Notes: generated from the letters alone by a model not told the origin. A stretch of 64,000 nt of DNA from Mixta intestinalis (GCF_009914055.1 NZ_CP028271.1:1364001-1428000), one strand, 5' to 3'. Positions 34,334-44,049 are shown, numbered from the stretch's first letter. Numbers and translations: made by a program.

Positions 34334-35700
34334 GCACGCTGAAAGAGGGACTCATCGGCGCACGCAGCTACCTCACTATCCTGATCGGTTTTCTGATCGC
34401 CTTTGCTATCGTGCTTTGGGTTGAGCGCCAGATGCCGACGCGGGTAGAAACCACCGAAGGCGTGGTGCTGAGTAAGGATTTTCCGCCGCTGCCGCAGCCG
34501 CGTGAACTGACCTTTGACGAGGCGGTATGGGCGCGTGTCGCCTGGCAATATTTTATCAACAACACCCAGCTGAACGGTATGGTCAACGCCGAAGACAAAC
34601 AGCCCTGGTTCAGCCTGTGGAACGGCGGCAGCTACCTGCTGGCGACCATCTCCGCACGTCAGCTAAATATTATCTCTGCCCAGGAGTTTGACCAGCGCAT
34701 CGGGGCAGCGCTGACCACCTTAAGCGAGCTGCCGCTGCTGCCGGGTCAGCTGCCCGCCAGCGCCTGGGATGCGCAGACCCTGGAACCGCTGAGCAACGAG
34801 AGCGCGCCGCCGGTAGATATGGCGCGTCTGATGGTGCCGCTGCAAATCTTACAGTGGCGCTATCCGCAGCACGCCTTTGCGGTCAGCGAACTGCTGGCGC
34901 GCTGGCAGCTCTCCGGCCTGCTTCAGGCGGGTGTGCCGCAGGGAGCCAGTTTGCCGGTTAACCGCTGGCAGCTGCGCGATGACGATCGGCGCGGCAGCTA
35001 CGGCTATCGCCTTTACGCCGCGCTGATGCTGCGCACCATCAACACCGCCGCCAGCCTGGCGGTGAGCCAGCCGCCCGACGGCATCAAAATGGTAGAGATT
35101 GACGGCATTTCGGTGCCGGACGAAGGATTGCGCACGCCGTGGGGCAAACAGCCGTCGCTGATTAGCCTGCCTTATCTGCTGAGCGGGCTGGAGCTGGGCT
35201 TCGATGCGCGCAGCGGTGAGATCGCCTGGCGTATTATGCAGATACAGCAGCAGCGTACCGGCGAATCGTCGCGCCGTCCGGTTATCAGCACCGACTATGC
35301 CGAGCAGGCGCCTGATTTTGTGCACGCGCTGCCCGGCGCGCAGCCGCTGCCGCGCAACCTGCAAGCTGATACGACGCGAGAGAACGATCCGCCGCAGGCC
35401 TCGCTTACCGCGCATCCCCTGGCCTCCACCCGCTCCGCCTTTAGCTGGTATGCGCTGTTTCGCAACACATGGAGCGAGGAGAAGCGCCAGCTGATGCTGC
35501 CGATGCTGGAGCCGGGGCGCGGCTGGAAAGCCGGTTTTAATCCTGACAATAGTGTTAATGCGCGCATTGATGCCGATACCAACGCGGTGGTGCTGGAGAG
35601 CCTGAACTATATCGCTCACGGCCAGCTGCTCTGCCTTGCCTGCCTCTGGACGCCCGCCGATGAGGTGCCCGCCCCTAACCAAAGAGTGAACGCTGAATGA
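34330..35700 (+). CDS. DUF3131 paralogue 1, membrane-anchored
   Basis: 456 residues from ATG 34330, which overlaps the synthase stop as ATGA; a frame-open extension upstream is not used. One N-terminal membrane helix (YLTILIGFLIAFAIVLWVE) anchors a periplasmic helical domain beginning ELTFDEAVWARVAWQYF, repeated in the two next products. Of the three it is the most altered: the LWNGGSYLLAT segment lacks the Asp of MWDSASYLAAL in paralogue 2 and the RLGYEEY acidic pair is absent (DRRGSYGYRLY). It may be a non-catalytic scaffold. DUF3131 proteins occur next to glycan synthases; no activity is established to my knowledge. Confidence 0.82.
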   Translation: MSTLKEGLIGARSYLTILIGFLIAFAIVLWVERQMPTRVETTEGVVLSKDFPPLPQPRELTFDEAVWARVAWQYFINNTQLNGMVNAEDKQPWFSLWNGGSYLLATISARQLNIISAQEFDQRIGAALTTLSELPLLPGQLPASAWDAQTLEPLSNESAPPVDMARLMVPLQILQWRYPQHAFAVSELLARWQLSGLLQAGVPQGASLPVNRWQLRDDDRRGSYGYRLYAALMLRTINTAASLAVSQPPDGIKMVEIDGISVPDEGLRTPWGKQPSLISLPYLLSGLELGFDARSGEIAWRIMQIQQQRTGESSRRPVISTDYAEQAPDFVHALPGAQPLPRNLQADTTRENDPPQASLTAHPLASTRSAFSWYALFRNTWSEEKRQLMLPMLEPGRGWKAGFNPDNSVNARIDADTNAVVLESLNYIAHGQLLCLACLWTPADEVPAPNQRVNAE

Positions 35701-37259
35701 AACAGGCCACCTACTTCCCATCGCTTCCCCATCGCTGGCTCTGCTGCCTGCTGGCCGGGCTATTGTTGCTGCCGCTGCTGGCCCGTGCTATCAGCCTGCC
35801 GGCGGCGGATTATCCGGTGCGCCACGGCGAGCTGACGCCGCGTGAAATGGCTATCGCCAAAAACGCCTGGCAATATTTTGTTGCCAACTATCAGCCGAAA
35901 ACCGGCCTGGTGAACGCTGTAAACAATTACCCTTCCACCACCATGTGGGACAGCGCCTCCTATCTGGCGGCGCTTACCGCCGCGCGCGAGCTGGGCATTA
36001 TCGACAAGGCAGAATTTGACCGTCGCCTGTTACAGTTTCTGGGGACGCTGAACAAGCTGGTGCTGTTCCGCGATCAGGTACCGAACAAAGCCTATAACAC
36101 CATCAGCGCGCAGAAGGTGGACTACCTGAACAAACCGGGCGAGATCGGTTTCTCCGCCATCGATATCGGGCGCATGCTGCTGTGGCTGAAGATCCTTAAG
36201 GAGCGCTATCCGGAATATGGCAACAGCATCGATAATGTGGTGCTGGGCTGGGATTTCACTCACGTCGTCGATGACTGCGGCACGCTTTACGGTGCCTATC
36301 TCGATCAAAATAAGCAGCCGATGTATGTGCAGGAAGGACGCCTCGGCTATGAAGAGTACGCCGCCGCCGGTTATCAGCTTTGGGGTTTCTCCACCTGCCA
36401 GGGCAGCCGCCCGGAGCCTTACGCACTGGCCGATATCTACTGCGTACTGGTGCCCTACGATTCACGCGATCCGCGCCTGACCAGCCAGCATAACTATGTA
36501 GTGACCGAATCCTACCTGCTGCACGGGCTGGAGATGGGCTGGGACAAAAGCGACGACCGCGACGACAGCCGCAATAACTTCAGCCATCCGTGGATGAAGG
36601 ATTTTGCCGATCGGGTGTATCAGGCGCAGGAAAACCGCTACATGATCACCGGCACCCTTACCGCCCGCTCCGAGCATCAGCTCGATAAAGCGCCGTACTT
36701 CGTCTATGACACCGTCTTCAGCGACGGCTTTAACTGGAACACCATTACCGATAAGGGCAAATATGTACCGGAAGTGGCGGCGGTATCGCTGAAAGCGGCG
36801 CTTGGCATGTGGGTACTGTGGGATTCCCCCTACACCGACCGCCTGCTGGACGCGATTGAGAACGCCGACGAGAAAGATAAAGGCTACTACGAGGGGCTGT
36901 ATGAAAACGGCGACGGCCCGATCAGGGAGTTTACCGCCAACAATAACGGCATCATGCTGGAAGCGCTGCTGTTCAAAAAAGAAGGCAAGCTGTTGAAGTT
37001 CAACAGCGACAATCCGCGCAGGCCGGAATATGCGCCGTCGCTGTGGGATCGTCGTCTGGTGGATCTGTTCGAGCCGAACAACACACGTCGCAATCGTCCT
37101 TTCCTGGAGATCACACAGCCGGTAAAAACCTGGTGCAATCAGAGCGGCACAGCGGTGCGCAGCGCTCCGGCCGACAAAAACTGCAAATGCGCTACCTGTA
37201 AAAACGACGATGCGCCTGTGAAATTGCCGCCGGTGGCTACCTCATGTCTCAAACAGTAA
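35697..37259 (+). CDS. DUF3131 paralogue 2, exported
   Basis: 520 residues, overlapping the previous gene by 4 bp (ATGA). A signal peptide or anchor (WLCCLLAGLLLLPLLARA) precedes a helical domain starting ELTPREMAIAKNAWQYF, with MWDSASYLAALTAARELG, the acidic RLGYEEYAAAGYQLWG and HYV-type motifs; it keeps all acidic residues shared in the set and is the best candidate for an active glycan-cleaving or transferring enzyme. The C-terminal 45 residues hold five cysteines (WCNQSG, NCKCATCKN, SCLKQ), suggesting disulfides or a metal site in the periplasm. Overlaps the next gene by 16 bp. Confidence 0.85.
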   Translation: MKQATYFPSLPHRWLCCLLAGLLLLPLLARAISLPAADYPVRHGELTPREMAIAKNAWQYFVANYQPKTGLVNAVNNYPSTTMWDSASYLAALTAARELGIIDKAEFDRRLLQFLGTLNKLVLFRDQVPNKAYNTISAQKVDYLNKPGEIGFSAIDIGRMLLWLKILKERYPEYGNSIDNVVLGWDFTHVVDDCGTLYGAYLDQNKQPMYVQEGRLGYEEYAAAGYQLWGFSTCQGSRPEPYALADIYCVLVPYDSRDPRLTSQHNYVVTESYLLHGLEMGWDKSDDRDDSRNNFSHPWMKDFADRVYQAQENRYMITGTLTARSEHQLDKAPYFVYDTVFSDGFNWNTITDKGKYVPEVAAVSLKAALGMWVLWDSPYTDRLLDAIENADEKDKGYYEGLYENGDGPIREFTANNNGIMLEALLFKKEGKLLKFNSDNPRRPEYAPSLWDRRLVDLFEPNNTRRNRPFLEITQPVKTWCNQSGTAVRSAPADKNCKCATCKNDDAPVKLPPVATSCLKQ

Positions 37260-38656
37260 CGCGCAGACGAGCGCTTTTTATCCTGCTGGCGCTGCTGTTG
37301 TTGGCGGTGATTGCCCTGGCGCACAACAACGGTGCGGCATGGCGCTGGCTGGTTCAGGGCGGCTGGCACACCAGCGCACGTATGGGTGCGCTGACGCCGG
37401 AGGAACAGCGCTGGGCGCAGGTTGCCTGGCGCTACTTCAGCAATAATACCCAGCCGCAAACCGGGCTGGTTAACGGCAGCGATAAGCGCCCCGTTGCCAG
37501 CCTGTGGCAGATAGGCGATACGCCGATCGCTCTGACGGCGGCGCGGGAGCTGAAGCTGATTGACGAGGTGGAATTCGATCAGCGGCTGACGCGCATTATC
37601 GGCACCCTGAACCGTATGCCGCTCTCCGCTGCCGGGTTGCCGAACCGACTCTATAACACCGGCAGCAATACCATGATCGATTACAGCAACGCGCCAAAAA
37701 GCATCGGCTGGTCATCGCAGGATATTGCCCGCCTGCTGATGGCGCTGCGCATCGTCGCGGTGCGCCATCCCGCCTACGGCGAATATCTCGATCGCGTGGT
37801 GCTGCGCTGGAATTTCTGCCAGATTGTTGATGATCAGGGCCAGCTGTTCGCCGGGCTGTTGCAGAATGGCAAGCTGATTACCCGCCAGGAGGGACGTCTG
37901 GGCGACAGCGAATATAGCGCCGCCGGTTTCGGCCTCTGGGGTTTCCCTAACCAGCTCTCCCTTCAGCCCCCTTCCCAGCATGTGATCCTCTACGGCATGG
38001 CGCTGGATATCGACGCGCGCGATCCGCGCACGACCTGGACGCCAGCAGCCATTACCACTATGCCTTACGCCCTGAGCGGCCTGGAATATGGCTGGGATCT
38101 GCCGGGTGCCGGGCGCGATACCGTTCAGCGGCTGCGTCAGCGCGCCAGCCAGATGTATCAGGCGCAGGAGCAGCGCTGGCGGCGGGAAAAAATCCTCACC
38201 GCCCGCAGCGATTTCAATCTTGCCGCCGCCCCCTGGCATGTGAACGATACCCTTTACGCCAACGGCTACGCCTGGAACACGCTGGGCGATGATGGCAACT
38301 ACTATCCGCGTCTGGCGCAGGTTTCCACCCGTGCGGTTTTCGGTTTGTGGGCATTGTGGGACACCGACTTTACCGATGCGCTGATGCGCATGACGCGCCT
38401 GCAATATGACGCCGATCGCGGCTGGTTTGAAGGCCGCACCGAAGCGACGGGCGACTATAACCGCGCCATTACCCTCTCCACCAATGCCACGGTGCTGGAG
38501 GCGCTGTTCTACAAGGCGAACATGGGGCCGCTGCTGCCGCAGGGCCAGCTGACGAACGACAGCTATTTCGCGCAGCGCCTCTCCGACGTATTCAACCGCC
38601 CGCGCCAGTGCTTTCCGCAGGAACGTAAACCGACGGAAATGCCTCATGCGCCCTGA
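37244..38656 (+). CDS. DUF3131 paralogue 3, membrane-anchored
   Basis: 470 residues with an N-terminal helix (ALFILLALLLLAVIALAH) and a domain beginning ALTPEEQRWAQVAWRYF. It keeps TAARELKLIDEVEFDQRL and RLGDSEYSAAGFGLWG, so one acidic residue of the YEEY pair remains, while LWQIGDTPIAL replaces MWDSASYLAAL. Internal match to paralogue 2 is clear along the whole length (for example LPNRLYNT against VPNKAYNT and DLPGAGRD near the middle). Starts 16 bp before the previous stop, so tightly coupled. Probably works with paralogues 1 and 2 on the nascent glycan. Confidence 0.85.
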   Translation: MSQTVTRRRALFILLALLLLAVIALAHNNGAAWRWLVQGGWHTSARMGALTPEEQRWAQVAWRYFSNNTQPQTGLVNGSDKRPVASLWQIGDTPIALTAARELKLIDEVEFDQRLTRIIGTLNRMPLSAAGLPNRLYNTGSNTMIDYSNAPKSIGWSSQDIARLLMALRIVAVRHPAYGEYLDRVVLRWNFCQIVDDQGQLFAGLLQNGKLITRQEGRLGDSEYSAAGFGLWGFPNQLSLQPPSQHVILYGMALDIDARDPRTTWTPAAITTMPYALSGLEYGWDLPGAGRDTVQRLRQRASQMYQAQEQRWRREKILTARSDFNLAAAPWHVNDTLYANGYAWNTLGDDGNYYPRLAQVSTRAVFGLWALWDTDFTDALMRMTRLQYDADRGWFEGRTEATGDYNRAITLSTNATVLEALFYKANMGPLLPQGQLTNDSYFAQRLSDVFNRPRQCFPQERKPTEMPHAP

Positions 38657-38689
38657 AGCCCGACGCCACTCTGGCGATAAGGAGTCACT

Positions 38690-41392
38690 ATGACGCAGCG
38701 CATACTGCCCGACGATCTGGATTATGTTCGCGCCGCCATTTTTGTCTTTGACGCACGCGAGCGGCTGGTTGGCTGGAATCAACAGGTTGGTCGTTTTTAT
38801 CCTTCCATCAGCGATCGGCTGTGCGTCGGCACCACCTTAGCCGAGCTGGCGGAAGGATTCGCCGATGCGACCTATATGTCGGAGGATACGCGTGGCAAGG
38901 CGGAGTTCACCGCCAATATGATCAAGCGCTGCCGCATCGATAACAACAGCGAGCTGCGCCAGCTGGTCGATCGCAAAGTCTTTATTCAGCATAACCGCAC
39001 GCCAGAAGGCGGCATCGTCAGCCTGCACACCGATCTTTCCGATTTCGATCTCGCCAGCCAGTCGCGCCAGCAGCTGCATGAGGATTTTCTGCTGGCGGCA
39101 GAGTCAACCCATATCGGTATCTGGGACTGGCAGGTCAGCGCCGATATCTTGCAGGTAAACGATGCGCTGCTGGTGATGCTCGGCTATCCGCGCGAAACCT
39201 GGCACTACAGCGCTACTTTTCTCGATACGCTGGTGCATCCCGACGATCGGCAGCGCGTACAGGATATGCTGCAACGTGCCAGCAATGACAGCGTGCCGGT
39301 GTTTGACTGCGAAATCCGCCTGCTGCATCAGAGCGGCGACTACCGCTGGATGCTGCTGTCGGGTCAGGTGGTCAGCATGAATATGCGCGGCGAGATGGAG
39401 CGCGCCATCGGCACCTTACAGGACATCACTAAACGCAAAGAGGCGGAGCGGCTGTCACAGCAGGCGGCAGCGGCGGCACAGGCGGCGAACGAGGCGAAAA
39501 GCGCATTTCTCGCCAATATGAGCCATGAGATCCGCACGCCGATGAACGGCATTCTCGGCATGACTCAACTCTGCCTGGATACCTCGCTCACCGACGAACA
39601 GCGCGACTATATGTCGCTGGTGCTGCATTCCGCCAAATCACTACTGCGCATCATTAACGACATCCTCGATTTTTCGAAAATCGAGGCGGGCAAGATGGAG
39701 ATCGACGAAGAGATTTTCGAACTGAGGCCGTTTATTCAGTCAATCGTGCGCCCGCTGATGCCCGCCGCCAGCGAAAAATCGGTGGAGCTGTTGGTCAATA
39801 TCGCCGCCGGAGTGCCGCACAGCATCAGTGGCGACACCGTACGCCTGCGTCAGGTGCTGACTAACCTGGTCAGCAACGCGCTGAAGTTTACGCCGCAGGG
39901 CGAAGTCGAGCTGAAGCTGCAACCGCTGGAGCCGGGGCATCGCCTGCGCTTTGAGGTGCGCGATACCGGCATCGGCATCCCACCAGAAAAGCAGCAGCTG
40001 ATTTTTGAATCCTTCAGCCAGGCGGACACCTCCACAACCCGCCGCTACGGCGGCACCGGGTTGGGGCTGACCATCTCCGCGAGGCTGGTTGAGATCATGG
40101 GCGGCGCGCTGACGGTTTACAGCGAACCGGGCAAAGGCAGCGTGTTTAGTTTCTCCCTGCCGTTGCCTGAACAGGCGCAGCCCGGCACGCCGCTGAATAT
40201 TTCACCGCTGCTCAGCGGCCTGAACGTGCTGGTGGTGGATGATAACGCCACTAACCGCCGCCTGATGCGCGATATGTTGCGCAATATGGGTATGAGGCCG
40301 ATGACCACCAGTAGCGCGACGGAGGCGCTGGCGCTGCTGGAGGAAAACCACGATTTTCCGCTGATTCTGCTGGATGCGCAGATGCCGGAAAAAGATGGCA
40401 TGACGCTGGCGCAGGAACTGACCGCCAATCCCGCGCTGAGCGGCAGCAAAATCATTATGCTCAGCTCCATGAGCCGCTTTATGGATGCCGGAGAACTGAA
40501 AAAAATCGGCGTTACCCATTTTCTCAGCAAGCCGGTAGATCAGAAAGAGCTGCATGATGCGCTGCTGGCAACGCTGGCGGTGCCGGACAACGAGGTACCG
40601 ACGCGCGTACGTCCGGCGGAACCCGCCATCCGGCCCGATACGCTCGCGCTGCATATTTTGCTGGCGGAAGATAATCTGGTTAATCAGAAACTGGCGGGCT
40701 TTCTGCTGCAAAAAATGGGACATCGCTATGAAATCGTCAGCAACGGCCTCGAAGCGCTGGATAAACTCGATCGGCAACCCTGGGATCTGGTGCTGATGGA
40801 CCTACAAATGCCGGAGATGGATGGCGAACGCGCCACCACGTTGATCAGGGAGATGGAGGCGCGTAATCCGCAGCGCCCGCGCCAGCGCATCATCGCGATG
40901 ACCGCACACGCCATGCAGGGCGACCGGGAATTCTGTTTACAGCACGGCTTCGACGGCTATATCGCCAAACCGGTATCGCCCGATGTACTGCAAAGTGAAA
41001 TCGCTCGCGTGATGACGCTTGATAACGCGCATGTAGCGAAAATTGCGCCGCCCGCACCGCTGGATCTGGCGATGCTTAGCGCCCGGCTTGGCACCGATCC
41101 TGAACTGCTCAATGAGCTGCTGACGCTGTTCGCCGGGGAACTGCCGCAGTTGGTAAACGAACTGCAACAGGCGCTGCATCAGCAGAATGGCGACAATATC
41201 CGTCGCCTGGCGCATAAGCTGCGCGGCGAAGCGGCGACTTTCGGCTTCGAAGAGTTTGTGCAACTGTTGCAGGAAATCGAGCACGCCGCCGGACAGCGGA
41301 TGCCGCTTAACCATGAGGCGCTGACGGTTCAGCTTGAGGCGCAGCGCGAACAAATTCTGGCGATGCTCCATCGCCTGAAGGAGGAATCATGA
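38690..41392 (+). CDS. Soluble hybrid sensor histidine kinase (PAS-PAS-HK-REC-REC-HPt)
   Basis: 900 residues without membrane segments. Domains in order: a PAS region to about residue 115, a second PAS/PAC near 130-255 (ESTHIGIWDWQVSADILQ, EMERAIGTLQDITKRKEAE), a coiled coil, HisKA with His279 in NMSHEIRTPMNG, HATPase with SNALKFTPQGE, DTGIGIPPEK and GGTGLGL, receiver 1 with Asp562 in LLDAQMPEKDG, receiver 2 with Asp704 in LMDLQMPEMDG, and an HPt domain with His842 in RLAHKLRGEAAT. A phosphorelay of the BarA/EvgS type, but cytosolic. Inside the glycan operon, it may signal to the REC-PP2C phosphatase in the facing operon. GGAGT precedes the ATG. Confidence 0.93.
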   Translation: MTQRILPDDLDYVRAAIFVFDARERLVGWNQQVGRFYPSISDRLCVGTTLAELAEGFADATYMSEDTRGKAEFTANMIKRCRIDNNSELRQLVDRKVFIQHNRTPEGGIVSLHTDLSDFDLASQSRQQLHEDFLLAAESTHIGIWDWQVSADILQVNDALLVMLGYPRETWHYSATFLDTLVHPDDRQRVQDMLQRASNDSVPVFDCEIRLLHQSGDYRWMLLSGQVVSMNMRGEMERAIGTLQDITKRKEAERLSQQAAAAAQAANEAKSAFLANMSHEIRTPMNGILGMTQLCLDTSLTDEQRDYMSLVLHSAKSLLRIINDILDFSKIEAGKMEIDEEIFELRPFIQSIVRPLMPAASEKSVELLVNIAAGVPHSISGDTVRLRQVLTNLVSNALKFTPQGEVELKLQPLEPGHRLRFEVRDTGIGIPPEKQQLIFESFSQADTSTTRRYGGTGLGLTISARLVEIMGGALTVYSEPGKGSVFSFSLPLPEQAQPGTPLNISPLLSGLNVLVVDDNATNRRLMRDMLRNMGMRPMTTSSATEALALLEENHDFPLILLDAQMPEKDGMTLAQELTANPALSGSKIIMLSSMSRFMDAGELKKIGVTHFLSKPVDQKELHDALLATLAVPDNEVPTRVRPAEPAIRPDTLALHILLAEDNLVNQKLAGFLLQKMGHRYEIVSNGLEALDKLDRQPWDLVLMDLQMPEMDGERATTLIREMEARNPQRPRQRIIAMTAHAMQGDREFCLQHGFDGYIAKPVSPDVLQSEIARVMTLDNAHVAKIAPPAPLDLAMLSARLGTDPELLNELLTLFAGELPQLVNELQQALHQQNGDNIRRLAHKLRGEAATFGFEEFVQLLQEIEHAAGQRMPLNHEALTVQLEAQREQILAMLHRLKEES

Positions 41393-43596
41393 AGCTCTGC
41401 TGGCCTGTGCTTTTCTTTGGTGCCTGCTTCTCCGTTCAGGCGGCTTCCCCTGTGCCGATGCCGGTAAGCTGGTCGCTGGCAGGTCAGTGGCGCGCTCACG
41501 ACGCCAACGATACGAGCTTTTGCGGCTGGCGCGGCAGCGATGGCGACTGGCGTAAGCTACGCGTTCCGGCGAACTGGTACAGCGCGGGCTGGGATCATCA
41601 GGGCGCGCTCTGGTATCGCACCGAGTTCAGCCTGCCGCCGCTGGTGCAGGATACTATGGCAACGCTGGTGTTCGACGGCGTTGATTATCAGACGGACGTC
41701 TGGCTTAACCGTCAGCGCCTGGCGCAACACGAAGGCTATTTCCAGCGCTTCGCGGTGGATATCAGTGACAATGTCACTAAATATAATCGGCTGGCGGTGC
41801 GCGTTGACAGCCCCTGGGAAGATCCAAAAACCGTCTGGCCACTGCATAAAAATCTGATGAAAGGCATCCTTAATCAGCACGATGCCCGCCCCGGCGGTGC
41901 CTGGACGCCACAGGGCCAGGATGCCAACTCCGGCGGCATCTGGGCACCGGTACACCTGCATCTGTCAAGAGGGGCAACCATCGATAACCTGATTCTGCGG
42001 CCCGACTGGTCACAGGGCCTGGCATATCCGCAGCTTAAGGTTGAGATTGATTATCGGGCGCTGAAGGCAGGCAAAGCCACGCTGGAGCTGCGCGCCACGC
42101 CCGCTAACTTCAGCGGTCAATCCTATCAACACAGTGAAAACGTGACGTTGTCACCTGAAACAGATCATAAACAGCGGCTTTCCGTTACCCTGCCGATGCC
42201 CGCAGCGCAACTCTGGTGGGCGCGTGGCTACGGCAAACCTAACCTCTACCGCATCACCGCCACCCTGCGCGATGAACAGGGCATTATGGATCGTCAGAGC
42301 AGCCGCACCGGGCTGCGCAAGATAGAGCAGCAGCCAGACAACCGAGGCTGGCTGCTAAACGACAAGCGCATCTATCTGCGCGGCACCAACTATATCGGCT
42401 CCGCCTGGCTCAGCACCATGAACGATAAAAAATATCGGCGCGATCTGACGCTGGTGCAGCGGATGAACGCCAACGCCATTCGCGTACATGGACACGTCGC
42501 CGGACGCGCGCTCTATCGTCAGGCGGATGAGATGGGTATGATGATCTGGCAGGACGTACCGCTTCAGTGGGGATATAATGACAGCAACGCCTTTGCTGAC
42601 AACGCCGCACGCCAGACGCAGGAGATGGTGGAGCAGTTCGGCAACTCACCCGCTATCATCGTGTGGGGAGGACAGAACGAGCCGCCGTTTAACTCGCCGT
42701 GGATGGAAAAACGTTTCCCCGACTGGAACAACAACCTTAACCGTAAGCTGATGCAGCGCGTGGCGGATACCCTGGCGCAGGATCGCTCGCGTATTGTCCA
42801 CCCTTTCTCCTCGGTTGAAGAGCATTACTGGCAGGGCTGGTATTTCGGCACCATGACCGATGTGCTGCAACCGGCTAAAACCGGCATCATTACCGAGTTC
42901 GGCGCTCAGGCGCTGCCACGCCTCGCCACGTTAAAAACCATTATTCCTGCCAAAGACTGGTGGCCCGCCAGCACCGCACCAGGCGATGCAAAATGGGCCA
43001 GCTGGAAATATCACAACTTCCAGCCGATACAGACCTTCCAGTTCGCGAAGCTGTCGCGCGGCAACAACATGGCGGAATTTATCGCCAACACCCAGCGCTA
43101 CCAGGCGGATCTGGTCGCGATGGCGGCGGAAAGCTATCGTCGTCAGCGCTTTCAGCCGGTAACCGCACTCTTCCAGTTTATGTTTGTGGAAATCTGGCCG
43201 TCGATTAACTGGGGCGTGGTGGATTATCTGCGTCAGCCGAAGGCAGGCTACTACGCGCTTCAGCGCGCCTATCAGCCGCTGCTGCCCTCCATCGAGCCGG
43301 TAACGCTAAAATGGCAGGCCAATCAGCCGGTACAGCTCCGACTCTGGACCATCAACGATAACTGGCAGCCGCTGCCAAATGCCACGCTGGGCTGGACGGT
43401 CCGCCAGGGCCAGCGCACGCTCAACAAGGGCGAGCAGAAAGTGGATATCGCGGCGGATGAAGGGGTGAAACGGGCCGATATTTCCGTAACGCCAGCGACC
43501 GGCGCGCCGCTGGAGATCAAAACCTGGATTAGCGATGCTCAGGGCCAGCGAAAAGCGGAGAATCAGCTACTGCTGCGCCCAACGACGACGCCGTAA
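41389..43596 (+). CDS. Exported glycoside hydrolase family 2 (beta-mannosidase-like)
   Basis: 735 residues, overlapping the kinase gene by 4 bp. Signal peptide MKLCWPVLFFGACFSVQA, then a jelly-roll sugar-binding domain (GALWYRTEFSLPP, LVFDGVDYQTDVWLN), Ig-like domains and a TIM barrel. The acid/base Glu431 is in VWGGQNEPPF and the likely nucleophile Glu503 in GIITEFGAQ, as in GH2 exo-beta-mannosidases and glucosaminidases. It should act in the periplasm on non-reducing ends of the locus glycan or its fragments. The operon partner genes suggest trimming or recycling; sugar specificity cannot be fixed from sequence alone. Confidence 0.88.
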   Translation: MKLCWPVLFFGACFSVQAASPVPMPVSWSLAGQWRAHDANDTSFCGWRGSDGDWRKLRVPANWYSAGWDHQGALWYRTEFSLPPLVQDTMATLVFDGVDYQTDVWLNRQRLAQHEGYFQRFAVDISDNVTKYNRLAVRVDSPWEDPKTVWPLHKNLMKGILNQHDARPGGAWTPQGQDANSGGIWAPVHLHLSRGATIDNLILRPDWSQGLAYPQLKVEIDYRALKAGKATLELRATPANFSGQSYQHSENVTLSPETDHKQRLSVTLPMPAAQLWWARGYGKPNLYRITATLRDEQGIMDRQSSRTGLRKIEQQPDNRGWLLNDKRIYLRGTNYIGSAWLSTMNDKKYRRDLTLVQRMNANAIRVHGHVAGRALYRQADEMGMMIWQDVPLQWGYNDSNAFADNAARQTQEMVEQFGNSPAIIVWGGQNEPPFNSPWMEKRFPDWNNNLNRKLMQRVADTLAQDRSRIVHPFSSVEEHYWQGWYFGTMTDVLQPAKTGIITEFGAQALPRLATLKTIIPAKDWWPASTAPGDAKWASWKYHNFQPIQTFQFAKLSRGNNMAEFIANTQRYQADLVAMAAESYRRQRFQPVTALFQFMFVEIWPSINWGVVDYLRQPKAGYYALQRAYQPLLPSIEPVTLKWQANQPVQLRLWTINDNWQPLPNATLGWTVRQGQRTLNKGEQKVDIAADEGVKRADISVTPATGAPLEIKTWISDAQGQRKAENQLLLRPTTTP

Positions 43597-43659
43597 AGCC
43601 ATATCTCAACTATGCTTAACGCACGAAGTCAGTAAGACATCATGCGAAAAGGAGCAGTA

Positions 43660-44007
43660 ATGAAGAAGCAACTGGCGATACTTTTATTGATGGCGTGCGG
43701 CGGCGCGGCGCAGGCAGCTACGGACGTAAGCAACGAAGCGCAATCCTATATTGCGGGGCTGTGCGCTATGACCAGCGAGCAGCAGCCAACCAATCAAACA
43801 CAGGATCAATACGTACAGAAGCTGAAAGATATGACGAAGCGCGGTACTGCGCCTTACGCGATGGATAAGCCCGATTTTAATCAGGATGAGGCGGAAAAAG
43901 TGGCTGCCGCCTACGCTAAATTGCCTGCAAAGGTGAAGCAGCAGAACCGCAAGGATCAGGAAGCCTGTAAAAAGGCGACGATGGAGCAGTATCAGCAGGC
44001 GGATTAA
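43660..44007 (+). CDS. Small periplasmic protein of unknown function
   Basis: 115 residues from ATG 43660 with AGGAG upstream. Signal peptide MKKQLAILLLMACGGAAQA; the mature 96 residues are helical and Lys/Gln/Asp-rich with two cysteines (GLCAMTSEQ and EACKKATMEQ) that may pair. No family recognised. It follows the GH2 gene by 63 bp with its own ribosome site and is closed by a terminator, so it may be the last gene of the glycan operon or independent. Confidence 0.72.
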   Translation: MKKQLAILLLMACGGAAQAATDVSNEAQSYIAGLCAMTSEQQPTNQTQDQYVQKLKDMTKRGTAPYAMDKPDFNQDEAEKVAAAYAKLPAKVKQQNRKDQEACKKATMEQYQQAD

Positions 44008-44020
44008 TATTGCCGGGCGA

Positions 44021-44047
44021 TTAAAGCGGGCTATCGCCCGCTTTACG
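44021..44047. terminator. Bidirectional terminator
   Basis: AAAGCGGGC (44023-44031), loop TATC, GCCCGCTTT (44036-44044), between convergent genes. T tracts are short on both sides. Confidence 0.75.
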
Positions 44048-44049
44048 CT

